Below, in pieces: positions 55,664 to 64,000 of a stretch of DNA of 64,000 nt; positions within the stretch are counted from its first letter, which is position 1, and every line of letters starts with the position of its first letter. This stretch comes from Phytophthora colocasiae. Lineage: Eukaryota; Oomycota; Peronosporomycetes; Peronosporales; Peronosporaceae. The stretch spans positions 806,001-870,000 of the forward strand of contig JAGKQI010000105.1 in NCBI GenBank assembly GCA_018806915.1, read 5' to 3'. The notes below the pieces were generated by a model, which was not told where the DNA came from, did no database searches, and saw only the letters and a program-made list of their open reading frames with translations. A program made the translations under genes and the position numbers.

Positions 55664-58280
55664 ACGGCCCAATGAATCTTGGAGCAAGCTTGCTTGCTCC
55701 AAAGTCAGACACTGCATGTTTAGGCAGGTTTTGTGTAGCTAACAAAACTAATGAACCCACTTTGAATTCATTTATGTTGCCCCTACCAACAGTATCAGCA
55801 TTCAGCTTCTGTCGATCGACAGAAGCTGCGATAGCATCCTGGACAAACCGTATGACGGCTTGTCTTCGCTGGACAAAGTCTAGCGCACCCGAGCTGAATC
55901 CTTTCAGCTTGTCGCCCTTGTCAGCAGCAGGCCCTGCCTGCTCGCTATCATCTCTCATGTCTGTGCCCGGCACAGACATCGCGCGCTCGTTCCTGCTCGA
56001 ACGAGACGTCGCACGCGTCACCGCAGCTGATAGTGTGCTGCTATCAGTTGTATTCTGCGGTTGTTCGGACGCAACCGTAGATCCTCCCCCACTTAAGGAG
56101 GAAGCTACCCTGCCGAGCATGCTCGGCAATCGTGGATGCCTCATGGCGTTCACGTAGAACGGTGTATGCCCTGTCGAGGCATGCACCGAGTTGTTGATGG
56201 CAAACTCTGCCATCGGCAAGCACTCGATCCAATGCGGGAACGAGTGAGCGTAGCTCTTCAACGTGTCACCCAGTACACGGTTGACACGTTCGGTCTGTCC
56301 GTCCGTCTGCGGATGATCCGCAGTCGACATTGACAATTGTGAACCAAGAAGTGTAAACACTTCTTGCCAGAACCGCGCTGTGAAGCGTGGATCACGGTCC
56401 GACACAATGTCGAGCGGCATGCCATGGTGTTTGAACACCATGTCAACAAACAGTCGCGCAGTCTGCGCGGCTGTAACAGTAGCCGGGACGGCAGCAAGAT
56501 GAACCATCTTGCTGAATCGGTCCACAAAGACAACGATGCCCGTCCTCCGCTTGCCGTCAGGCGGAAGACCGAAGACAAAGTCCATGGACATGGACTGCCA
56601 ACACTCCGACGGAGTCGGTAGTGATTGAAGAGGAGCCTGCGAGAACTGCGCAGGCTTCACGCGTTGACAAACCTCGCAAGCACGTACGTACTTGCGCACC
56701 CACTTGTACTGGTGGTGCCAGTAGAAGTCACGCGTGAGAAGAGTGTATGTCTTCTCACGACCCGGATGCCCTGCCGTGGGGGCATCGTGATACTCGAACA
56801 TGATCCTCAACCGGAGGTCATGATCATTCGGAACGACAATGCGATCCGCATTGTCGTCGACTGCACTGTACAACAGTAGGCCTTCGTGTACACGATAGCG
56901 GTGTACACGAGCTCGAAGATGAGGGGTTAGCTTCCGACGTGCCACGTCGGAAGGTGCTGCGAGGAACTCCAGCAGCCCCTTCGCATCTGCATCCCTTGCA
57001 TACGCGTTCTTCACGTCGTCAATCAACGTTGACGACGGCACACTTGTCCTCACGACGCCAACGGCGTTGGCGTCAACCGTCTCCGCATAGTCAGGTCGAC
57101 GCGATAACGCGTCGGCCACTACATTGAGTCTTCCGGGTTTGTACTCCACCCGGAAGTTGTACTCCGCGAAGAAGGACAACCATCTCGCCATATGTTGCGA
57201 GATGTGCGGCGACTTAATCGCCGTACGCAATGATGCGTGGTCTGTATAGACCACGAACGGTCTACTCCCAAGTAGATACACTCGGAACTTTGCGAGTGCA
57301 TACTTCATGGCAAGGAGCTCCTTGTCATGTACGGGATAGTTACGCTCAGCTGGCTTCAGCTGACGCGATTGATAGTAGACTACACGATCACGAAGGGCGT
57401 GATCGTGTTGCATCAATGCACATCCGATTGCAAAGTCGGATGCATCGCACACTACGTGGAATGGACGATCTTGGTCCGCCACGGCCAAGATCGGCGCTTC
57501 AGTCAAGCCCTGCTTGACTGCACCGAATGCATCCTCGCACTCGGTCGTCCAAATCCACTCAGCTTCTTTCTTGAGAAGCTGTGACAACGGGCGAATCTTG
57601 CCCGCATAGTTCTCCACGTACTTGCACAAGTACGTGGCAAGCCCAAGGAACTGCCTCAGTTCCTTCACATTGGATGGCGTGGGCCATTCATTGATCACTC
57701 TGACCTTCTCTGGGTCAGGGCGCACGCCGTCTTTCCCCACGAGACACCCCAGCACGGGTATCTCGCTCGCCCCGAAGATACACTTCTTCAGGTTCGCATA
57801 GAGCTTATGTTTCCTCATAAGCTCTAGCAGCTTCCGGAGATGCACCTTGTGCATCTCAATGTCCGTCTTTCCGTTCACAGCCCGGCTGTGGACGAACACG
57901 TCGTCGAAGTAGCTCGGTGCGAAGTCGCGCACCGAGCGCAATAGATGTGTCACGCATCTATTGAACGTCGCAGGGGCGTTCTTAAGCCCCTGTGGCATGA
58001 CGAGCCACTCCCAAAGCATACCGCTTGGAGTGCTTACCGCAGTGAGAGGGATGTCCCTCTCACGCATGAGGATTTGGTAGAATCCATCACGCAGATCTAG
58101 AGCACTGAAGATAGTGCTCAAGGCCATCGAATCGATGATAACATCTTTTCGCGGTATCGGCGTCTGCGCCGGTATCGTCGCATCGTTCAGCTTGTTGTAC
58201 GCATGAACGATGCGCCAGCCGCCCTGTGGTTTCTTAACACAGAACGTTGGGGCACTGTGCGGGGACTTTGATTCCCGCAC
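55056..58280 (-). CDS. pol: Element D Pol: RT, RNase H, integrase, chromodomain (1074-codon uninterrupted part)
   Basis: Continuous from RT to stop. RT: FSALDLRDGFYQILM, MPQGLKNAPATFNR, YFDD at residues ~124-127. RNase H: VVCDASDFAIGCAL (~270), KELLAMKYAL, YTDHASLR. Integrase: zinc region GHPGREKTY...CEVCQRVK (~500-545), SMDFVFGLP, VSDRDPRFTA, TDGQTERVNR. GPF: RFIGPFKVLERHG (~860). Chromodomain: FRIRWRGFPPHRDTWE near the end. The first ~70 residues of RT lie upstream in the same frame, beyond a TAG at 58349-58347 where A has a tryptophan codon. Apart from that stop, the frame is continuous with the linker. Confidence 0.92.
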   Translation of the reverse strand: MRESKSPHSAPTFCVKKPQGGWRIVHAYNKLNDATIPAQTPIPRKDVIIDSMALSTIFSALDLRDGFYQILMRERDIPLTAVSTPSGMLWEWLVMPQGLKNAPATFNRCVTHLLRSVRDFAPSYFDDVFVHSRAVNGKTDIEMHKVHLRKLLELMRKHKLYANLKKCIFGASEIPVLGCLVGKDGVRPDPEKVRVINEWPTPSNVKELRQFLGLATYLCKYVENYAGKIRPLSQLLKKEAEWIWTTECEDAFGAVKQGLTEAPILAVADQDRPFHVVCDASDFAIGCALMQHDHALRDRVVYYQSRQLKPAERNYPVHDKELLAMKYALAKFRVYLLGSRPFVVYTDHASLRTAIKSPHISQHMARWLSFFAEYNFRVEYKPGRLNVVADALSRRPDYAETVDANAVGVVRTSVPSSTLIDDVKNAYARDADAKGLLEFLAAPSDVARRKLTPHLRARVHRYRVHEGLLLYSAVDDNADRIVVPNDHDLRLRIMFEYHDAPTAGHPGREKTYTLLTRDFYWHHQYKWVRKYVRACEVCQRVKPAQFSQAPLQSLPTPSECWQSMSMDFVFGLPPDGKRRTGIVVFVDRFSKMVHLAAVPATVTAAQTARLFVDMVFKHHGMPLDIVSDRDPRFTARFWQEVFTLLGSQLSMSTADHPQTDGQTERVNRVLGDTLKSYAHSFPHWIECLPMAEFAINNSVHASTGHTPFYVNAMRHPRLPSMLGRVASSLSGGGSTVASEQPQNTTDSSTLSAAVTRATSRSSRNERAMSVPGTDMRDDSEQAGPAADKGDKLKGFSSGALDFVQRRQAVIRFVQDAIAASVDRQKLNADTVGRGNINEFKVGSLVLLATQNLPKHAVSDFGASKLAPRFIGPFKVLERHGNAYRLDIPSSMRLHPTFYVGRLKPYVQHGLPGVGSPTEEYERPGRPSRDRRHGRSTGSLSSQDRTRGSRQSELPRRPQHGGHEPPASEQLSQRSVSAPALQLDRAGHDRHGHSGDHTEGVFPPPPPPLRDARGAIRWIVERIVAHKRTNSQGVRFRIRWRGFPPHRDTWEPRNVLMEDVPEMVRAYEAHHNLQG
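55803..55828. repeat. 26-bp perfect palindrome inside D pol
   Basis: CAGCTTCTGTCGA followed by its exact reverse complement, no loop. Within integrase C-terminal coding. Confidence 0.9.
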
Positions 58281-58346
58281 TTGACCTGCAAGGCGACGAC
58301 TTTCAAAGAAGTCGTCGATCGCTTGAACTTGTTCACGCGGCAGTGG

Positions 58347-59648
58347 CTACTGCCGTGTAACACAGTACTTCGTGCCCGGCACGAGATCAATCTCGTGCTG
58401 TACGCCCTTATCCTTCGGAAGCTCCGAAGGAATCTCGTCCGGGAGTACATCCTTGTACTCCCGCAGAACTTCGTAGTAGGGACTCGACCTCAACGAGTCC
58501 CAACTCTGCTCTTTGAAGCGCTGCTTCTTAGTCTTCGCACTGAGGGAGTCATCACCCTCAGTGATCCCATCGACGACGAGCTGCTTCAGCTCCTCGGCTT
58601 CGCGATCCACTCTCTCGATATCCGAGAGAATGCAAATTTGTTCGATGCGTCCATCGTACAAGTCCCGCGCGAAGCGCTTCCAACTCATCGTTGGAAGTGC
58701 GGTCAACGCCGACGCACTCGTCGGCGGATTCTCCAACCGCATCCTCTGGTACTGTAACCCAGTACCAGTACGTGTCAAGACGTTCAACGTCTCGACACTC
58801 GGTGTCTGCACTGCAGATACACCCGTCTCAGTCCCGGACTGAGACTCGCGCAGCTCCCTGAGCTTGCGCCGCGAAGATCTACCATGGAGCCCGGCTCCAG
58901 GTGCTCCACGTCCAAGGCATCGCACCTTGGACGGGACGTTATCGCAATCGTCAGCGGATTCCTTCCGCTGACTCGCACTATCAAGCCCGGCTTGAGTGCC
59001 GCTCATCGCGTGCAGCGCTGCTGCACGTGAGCACGCAGGTTGTTCGGGTGCTGGGTGTTTGCAACCGCCAGCACCTCCTGCCGCGCAGTCGGTTCCCTGA
59101 ACCGCTGCGCCTCCATCCGCTCCCGGAGCGGATGAAGCAACCGCATCGTCGACTCCCGGAGTCGACGTGCTCTCGCTAGCTTCCTGCGCTAGCGAGTGTT
59201 CGCTTGTACACATATCATCCGTTCTCAGAGCGGATGTACGATCGCTAGTTCCCGGAACTAGCAGCGACTGTCCGCCTATACACGTCTCATCAGCTCCCGG
59301 AGCTGATGACCGATCGCTAGTTCCCGGAACTAGCAGCGAAGCGCCAGAGGCGTCAGCTCCCAGAGCTGACGCACGTCTTTCGGTTCCCCGAATTTTATTT
59401 TCTTCGTCAACTCCCAGAGTTGACGCGACGTCGTCGGCGCGACCCTTGGGGGCTTGAAGTACCTCCAAGGATACCGGTAATACCGGTATAATACCTTCTC
59501 TTAGGTGAATCTCATTCACCTGACCATCACTCACGTGACAAACATCATTCAGATGTTTACGCGTCAGGTGATTCACATTCACCTGACCATCACTCATGTG
59601 ACCGCGACCCTTCGGCTCAGATTTCTGAGTCGACACACATTTTCTCAC
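58347..59648 (-). pseudogene. Element D protease-RT linker with repeats and RT N-terminus
   Basis: Open frame of 433 codons upstream of, and in frame with, Pol. The first ~230 residues are a linker of short repeats around S-x-PG-x-D and LVPGTS, rich in A, S and G. Then comes a region resembling the MSFADFGDAL-type leader of A (SWKRFARDLYDG), then KGVQHEIDLVPGTKYCVTRQ, the start of RT. It ends at TAG 58349-58347. Unlike A, linker and RT share one frame. Upstream, TAA at 59669-59667 separates it from protease. Confidence 0.85.
59114..59425. repeat. 21-bp palindromic modules with covarying arms in the D linker
   Basis: Modules of 7-nt arm, 7-nt centre, 7-nt complementary arm: CATCCGC-TCCCGGA-GCGGATG (59114), CGTCGAC-TCCCGGA-GTCGACG (59147), CATCAGC-TCCCGGA-GCTGATG (59288), CGTCAGC-TCCCAGA-GCTGACG (59351), CGTCAAC-TCCCAGA-GTTGACG (59405). 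Two more have 6-bp arms GCTAGT/ACTAGC around TCCCGGA (59234, 59315). The centre is near-constant while the arms differ but stay complementary. Confidence 0.92.
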
Positions 59649-59666
59649 AACGACTCCCGCAGTCGT

Positions 59667-60295
59667 TTATGGTCGCCGGCGGCGATCGGAGGCAGCGGCG
59701 GCCGCTGCTGCCTCAACTGGGGATCCACATGCACCGGCCGGTGCATGTGTAGCACTGACAGGGCCATCGCTCTCTGTCGCGCGTGTGTTGTTGAAGCGTA
59801 CGAGCGTACGCTTCTCCCAGTTGATCACCGGGTCATGCCGTGCAAGCCACGGCATGCCTAATACCAAGTCGAACTTATCGTCTAGATCCAAGACGATAAG
59901 GTCTTCTACAAACGTTCTTCGTTTGTAAGAGAAGCGCACACGGACCACGCGCTTCTCACTCCTTACGGTGGCACCTGTTGCCAACCGCCCTCCAACACGC
60001 CGCGAGGCGTGTCGGTCTCTTCGAAGTCAAGCCTTCGAAGACTTCCCTGTCGAACAAAGTTGTTCGACGCGCCCGAGTCCACTAGGGCACGAAGAGAGTT
60101 CACTCTCTTCGACATCACGTTCAGGATGACAAGGCCTGGCTTGTCATCTTGCAGCTTACAGCGAGAAACCTTCTCGCTGGGGGCAGCAGCCTTCAACGTC
60201 GCGTGTCCGAGTTCGACACGCGAGACTGCATTACCAGTAGGACGCCCCACGCCTACTGGTCCTTGGCGTTTTTTGAACGCCCGCCCGCTGTGCAC
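59667..60295 (-). pseudogene. Element D protease, one frameshift
   Basis: Frame 59963-60295 follows the -1 slip and holds ALVDSGASNNFV, the catalytic D-S-G, near 60085. A frame change near 59975 leads to 59667-59984, with LIVLDLDDKFDLVLGMPWLARHDP, the second protease motif. It stops TAA at 59669. Family aspartic protease as in A. Confidence 0.85.
60232..60274 (-). promoter_or_regulatory. -1 ribosomal frameshift signal between gag and protease in element D
   Basis: Minus-strand heptamer AAAAAAC (60274-60268) in gag phase (TCA AAA AAC), 7-nt spacer (60267-60261), 9-bp stem ACCAGTAGG/CCTACTGGT (60260-60252 with 60241-60233). The gag stop TAG (60255-60253) lies within the stem, and the -1 frame is that of protease. 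Same geometry as in A. Confidence 0.88.
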
Positions 60296-61228
60296 TTGCG
60301 TGCATAGTGACCGATGTTACCACACAGGTAACATCGAACCTTGACGTTCTTACGCTGCTGTTGACCAGCAGTCGTAGCACTCGAGAGGTCCATAGGTTCC
60401 GACCTCCCGTCTTCGCAACAGGACGCGCCGGCTTCGGCGCGTTCGCATGGAGTTTAGCTTGACGTCGGCTAAACTCCTCTTGCATCGCAAGGCTGATCGC
60501 CTCTTCGAGAGTATTCGGATACTCTCGGAAGAGATATGTTTTGACGGGACCATCTCTCAGTCCCTTCATGAACGTGACGACCTTGGTCGCCTCGTCGACC
60601 GGGTTGGCCACTATGTTCGATACCAAGTATCGAGCACGCTGGGCAAAGGTGTGAACATCATCCTTGCCCTGCTGCAGATCGAGAAACTCCGCTCTCGATC
60701 TGAACTCGTTCTTCGGAGGCTCAAACGCAAGCTTGAGTTCCTCCTTGAACACCTCGTACGTGCTGAAGCACGTAGGATCCGAGAGTCGGCGCCCATAGGC
60801 CCAACTCCTCGCACGTCCGCCAAGACATGACATGGCGAACGCGACCTTCGACATCGGATCGACGATACGTCGAGCCGCAACGGCTGTGTCGAGTTCGACA
60901 AGCCAACGAAGGAGGGTCTCGTCGTGTAGGTACTCACGTGGAGTTTCAACGACTCCACGCGTGGCTTAGGGGAAGCCACCGAGGCAGCAACATCTCGTTG
61001 CTCCTTAACAATGTACCCCAGAGCAACACCGTGTTGCTCTGTCGGCGATAGCGTACGAAGCATCGTCGCTACCGCTGCCTCTCCAATGACTTGTGAAAGT
61101 CTTTGGAGAGCTTCCCACTCTGGATCGGACAGGTGGGCACAGTCCGTGCGCGTCACGGACATTTGAGGGGTCCCAGTGGATCCCTCATCCATTGGGGAGT
61201 TCTCTACCCCGCGTTCGTATGACTCCAT
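60255..61228 (-). pseudogene. gag: Element D Gag, two frameshifts
   Basis: ATG at 61228 (MESYERGVENSP), 50 bases after the LTR. Frame one to about 60925, then a shift to the frame with SKVAFAMSCLGGRARSWA and EFLDLQQGKDDVHTF (capsid core, 60400-60854), then another shift near 60400 to the frame with the single knuckle CYLCGNIGHYARKC (60333-60292). It ends TAG 60255-60253. Order and length match A Gag. Confidence 0.87.
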
Positions 61229-61257
61229 ACGAACGAACAGCAGTCGGTCGTGGGACG

Positions 61258-61275
61258 GACTACAAAGTGCTACCA
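61258..61275 (-). promoter_or_regulatory. Element D primer-binding site
   Basis: Minus-strand TGGTAGCACTTTGTAGTC two bases after the 5' LTR; the same site as in A but for one T. Confidence 0.78.
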
Positions 61276-61277
61276 GG

Positions 61278-61738
61278 TGTAATGGGTCTACCTAGACCTA
61301 TTAGGTGGCGTACACGTGCGCTTACGTGTATGAGGAAGCGTGCAATTAGAATAGACTTAATTTAAGTATACTTATTTAAATAAGTATAATTAAATCAAAT
61401 ATAACTAAATTAAACTGCAAAAATACCGTAAAATGAGAACTGTTATTGAATTTGGCATAAGCCAATTATGGACCTCCTAAAACTGTTTGTTATCTATTTC
61501 TAAAGGGTCTGCCAACGTGTGGTTGGCAGAAACTCTGCTCAGTGATTGGTAGAAACCCGTTACTTTCTACCAATAATATGCACAAATGCACACGAACCAT
61601 CCAATAATGTGGTTCGCCCATGTATCCTTTGGTGTGTACAGCACACCAAGATCTGAGGCCCATTTCCAACCTCTAACAGTTATCCTAACTGTTAGAGTTA
61701 CAAGTGGTACAACCACTTGTACGTGTAACCCCGTTACA
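61278..61738 (-). repeat. Element D 5' LTR (right, 461 bp)
   Basis: Matches the left LTR but for a 6-bp deletion near 61330, an extra A in CTGCAAAAATACC, and loop TCC in place of GGA in the hairpin at about 61672-61698. Confidence 0.93.
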
Positions 61739-61743
61739 CAGAG
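61739..61743 (+). repeat. Element D target-site duplication, right copy (CAGAG)
   Basis: Second copy; the array unit resumes with GGTACAGGC. Confidence 0.95.
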
Positions 61744-64000
61744 GGTACAGGCAAGCTCTCCAAAGGCGCTGCCGCATGCGGCGAGGGTTTAACCCGCTGA
61801 CACGTCTCGCACATGCGCACGTATGTGCTAACCCACTTGTACATCTTCGGCCACCAGTACATGGAGCTCACCGAGCTGTAGGTCTTCTCGCGACCGAGGT
61901 GGCCGCTTGCGGGCGTGTCGTGAGCCTCATAGAGGATACGATACTTCAGGTCCTCATCGTGAGGAACCACACGTGGTGGGTCATCCTGACCCGTGCTGTA
62001 GTACAGCAGACCGCCTTCCAGGCTATAGCGTTGGAGTCTCGCCTTTAGGCGTCGTGACAGAGTCACCTTCGAGTCCTTAAACTCATCGCTCCCTAGAGCT
62101 TGAAGCAGCGCGACACAAGAGTCGTCCTGAGCGTACGCTGCTCGAACCATGTCCGTCACGGACGACGTCACCGAGGTGACATGAGATAACTCATAGTCCG
62201 GGCGACGTGATAAAGCGTCAGCGAGGACGTTCTGCCTGCCAGGCTTGTACTTCACCTCGAAGTTATACTCCGCAAAGAAGGAGAGCCATCGGGCCATCCT
62301 CTGCGAGAGGTGAGGCGACTGCGTCGCTGTGCGTAGTGACGCATGATCCGTGTAGATCACAAACGGCTTGGAGCCGAGCAGGTGAACCCTGAATTTGACG
62401 AGAGCGTACTTCATCGCAAGTAGCTCCTTGTCATGAACTGGATAGTTCTTCTCAGCAGCCTTGAGCTGCCGAGACTCAAACGCAATGACGCGTTCGCGCC
62501 CTTCGGCGTCCGCTTGTAGCAAAGCACTACCGATGGCAAAGTCCGAGGCGTCACAGACGACGATGAACGGACGATCGGGGTCTGGCAACGCCAGTATCGG
62601 TGCCTGAAGCAGGCTATCCTTGATACGAGTGAACGCACTCTCGTGCTCAGCACGCCATACCCATTCGGCATCCTTCTTAAGGAGATCCGACAGTGGCCGA
62701 GCCAACTCAGCGTAGTTCTCGCTGTACTTGTGCAAGTAGTTGGACAAGCCCAGCCACTTACGCAAGTCCTTCTGGTTCAAGGGAACCGGCCAGTCCACAA
62801 TGGCCTTGACCTTTGCTGGATCAGCACGAAGGCCATGCTTCCCAATGAAGCACCCTAGGAAAGGGATTTCTTCCGCGCCAAAGACGCACTTGTCCGCGTT
62901 GGCGTACAACTTGTTCGTGTGCATGCACTCGAGCACAGCTCGCACGTGTTCCACGTGCACCTCGACGTCAGTCTTGCCGTGTTCGGCCTGACTGTGGACG
63001 AACACGTCGTCAAAGTACGTCTGGGCGAATGCCCGCAGGGGCCTGAACAACTGCGTCACTAGACGATTGAACGTTGTAGGCGCATTCGACAGCCCTTGGG
63101 CATGACGATCCACTCCCAGAGCATACCGCTGTAAGCGGAATATCACTGGCTCCCATGAGCAGCTGATAGTAGCCATCGACTAAGTCGAGCGCACTGTACG
63201 GTGCAGCCCACCGTGTTGTTCTGAAGAACATCCTTCCTAGGAATCGGCGTCTGCGCCGGAATCGTGGCAGCGTTGAGCTTGTTAAAAGCGTGAACGATAC
63301 GCCACTTGCCACTGCCGGGTCACGCAGTATTTAGTTCCGGGAACTAAGTCGATCTCGTGACGAACGCCTCGGTCAGGAGGCAGTCCACTAGGTGGTTCCT
63401 TCGAGACAACGTCTCCATATCCCTTCAGCAAGGAGTAGAAGGGATCCGAGGAATTTTTGAGGATCTCCGATCCACTCCTGGCGTTCAACGCCTTCTTGAC
63501 CTCGGCCAAGACGGACTCGTCAACGAGGGACGATGAGTTTAACTCCTCTTCAGGTCGGACGATGACCACCTCGGCGAGTTCGCCAGCCTTCAAGGCATCG
63601 CCAAAGTCGGCGAACGACATCTCCTCTAGCTAAGGAGCTTGTCAACACTCGGCAGTTCGTCCAGCAGGATGCTGCCTTCGGCACTGCCGTCCACTCCATC
63701 AACCAGAGTGTATAGCTGCCCACAGCCCTCCTGTGCGTTGGCACTCGACGTCACGGATGACTCAGACGCAGAGCGTCTCGCCCAAAAGGCCTTACGACGT
63801 CGTCGTCTAGCCGACGAACGTCCACTCGACGGAGTACGTGCCGTCGCACAAGTTTCGGCCTCTCTCGGCCCAGTGTCAGAGACACTCAGCGATCCACTCG
63901 GTCGATGACCGATGTCGCTCAGCGGAGTACGTGCCGCTGCACAACCAATGACCGTAGCTGGTCCAATGTCAGAGACATTCAGCGATCTACTTGGTCCACG
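61744..64000 (-). pseudogene. Array unit U8, continuation right of D: protease tail, RT, RNase H, integrase N-half
   Basis: RT-RNase H-integrase frame 61734-63176, RT N-terminus 63282-63620, linker and protease tail from 63622 to the window end. It has the 125-bp and 16-bp deletions. A 3-bp in-frame loss near 61969 removes one of three valines. Continues beyond 64000. Confidence 0.9.

Larger units (their letters stand above)
53981..61738 (-). mobile_element. Element D: Ty3/Gypsy chromovirus, 7.76 kb, minus strand, inserted in array unit U8
   Basis: LTRs 53981-54446 and 61278-61738, both TGTAAT...GTTACA on the + strand. Perfect CAGAG duplication. Minus-strand order: PBS, gag, -1 frameshift site, protease, repeat linker, RT, RNase H, integrase, chromodomain, 3' region, polypurine tract. 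The LTRs differ by a 6-bp indel, a few substitutions and a flipped hairpin loop. Related to A in protein sequence, but DNA similarity is low. Conspicuously rich in perfect hairpins. Confidence 0.95.
28147..64000 (-). repeat. Head-to-tail array of LTR-less family-A pol units (minus strand), interrupted by element D
   Basis: Read on the minus strand, each unit runs from the end of protease through linker, RT, RNase H and integrase, and stops in integrase after MAESQDVQK. There it is fused directly to the protease part of the next unit. The same fusion (plus-strand GGCTCGATGTTCC) occurs at 29149, 32249, 35257, 38382, 44045, 47072, 50197 and 53301. Spacings are 3100, 3008, 3125, 5663, 3027, 3125 and 3104 bp. 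No unit has gag, and only the 5663-bp one has an LTR. Units share a 125-bp RT deletion relative to element A, so they come from one founder. The array runs off the window. Confidence 0.92.

Noticed and set aside
59114..59425. CRISPR-like array
   Set aside because: Modules are themselves palindromic with constant centres and variable arms, contiguous with coding sequence in a eukaryotic retroelement; there are no spacers or cas genes.
28147..64000. Regular ~3-kb repeats considered as a satellite or segmental gene family
   Set aside because: Every unit is retrotransposon pol sequence with RT, RNase H and integrase motifs; no host gene is included.

Overview
The window is a nest of LTR retrotransposons with almost no host sequence. 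The element families and composition point to an oomycete, most likely a Phytophthora-type peronosporalean: a Ty3/Gypsy element with a second RNase H domain, two chromodomain Ty3/Gypsy families, and a copia-type Ty1 element. I name the families locally: A and D (related Ty3/Gypsy chromoviruses), B (a long Ty3/Gypsy with two RNase H regions and a long antisense ORF) and 'copia'.

Layout. 1-513 is unassigned. 514-1065 is a tRNA-Gln(CUG) relic split by a 487-bp TA-flanked inverted-repeat element (528-1014). 1087-1473 is an integrase scrap, followed by an orphan family-A LTR with the start of gag (1474-2367). 2368-28146 is element B (+), with a 4.8-kb copia element (minus strand, 3543-8342, perfect 5-bp target duplication) inside its 5' LTR and a nearly complete A element (+, 13650-21193) inside its pol gene. 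28147-64000 is a minus-strand head-to-tail array of ~3.0-3.1-kb LTR-less family-A pol units, all joined at the same integrase/protease junction. One unit carries the genuine 3' end and LTR of A (38892-43183). Another is split by element D (minus, 53981-61738, perfect 5-bp duplication CAGAG).

How the parts work. A and D make Gag, then reach protease by a -1 ribosomal frameshift. Both have a textbook slippery heptamer, a 7-nt spacer and a 9-10-bp stem. They share a primer-binding site. Copia is primed at the anticodon region of initiator tRNA-Met. B carries, downstream of pol and on the opposite strand, an intact ~946-codon ORF (coiled coil, low-complexity middle, unrecognised C-terminal domain), although its own gag-pol is broken many times.

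Most unusual signals: (1) A and especially D are saturated with short perfect inverted repeats through coding and non-coding DNA. In D this includes a row of 21-bp modules (7-nt arm, near-constant 7-nt centre, 7-nt arm) whose arms differ between modules but stay complementary, and a hairpin loop that is reverse-complemented between D's two LTRs. Together these suggest a palindrome-perfecting, loop-flipping process. (2) B is strongly enriched in GATC. (3) The LTR-less pol array is itself an unexpected structure. Almost all protein-coding regions here are pseudogenes.
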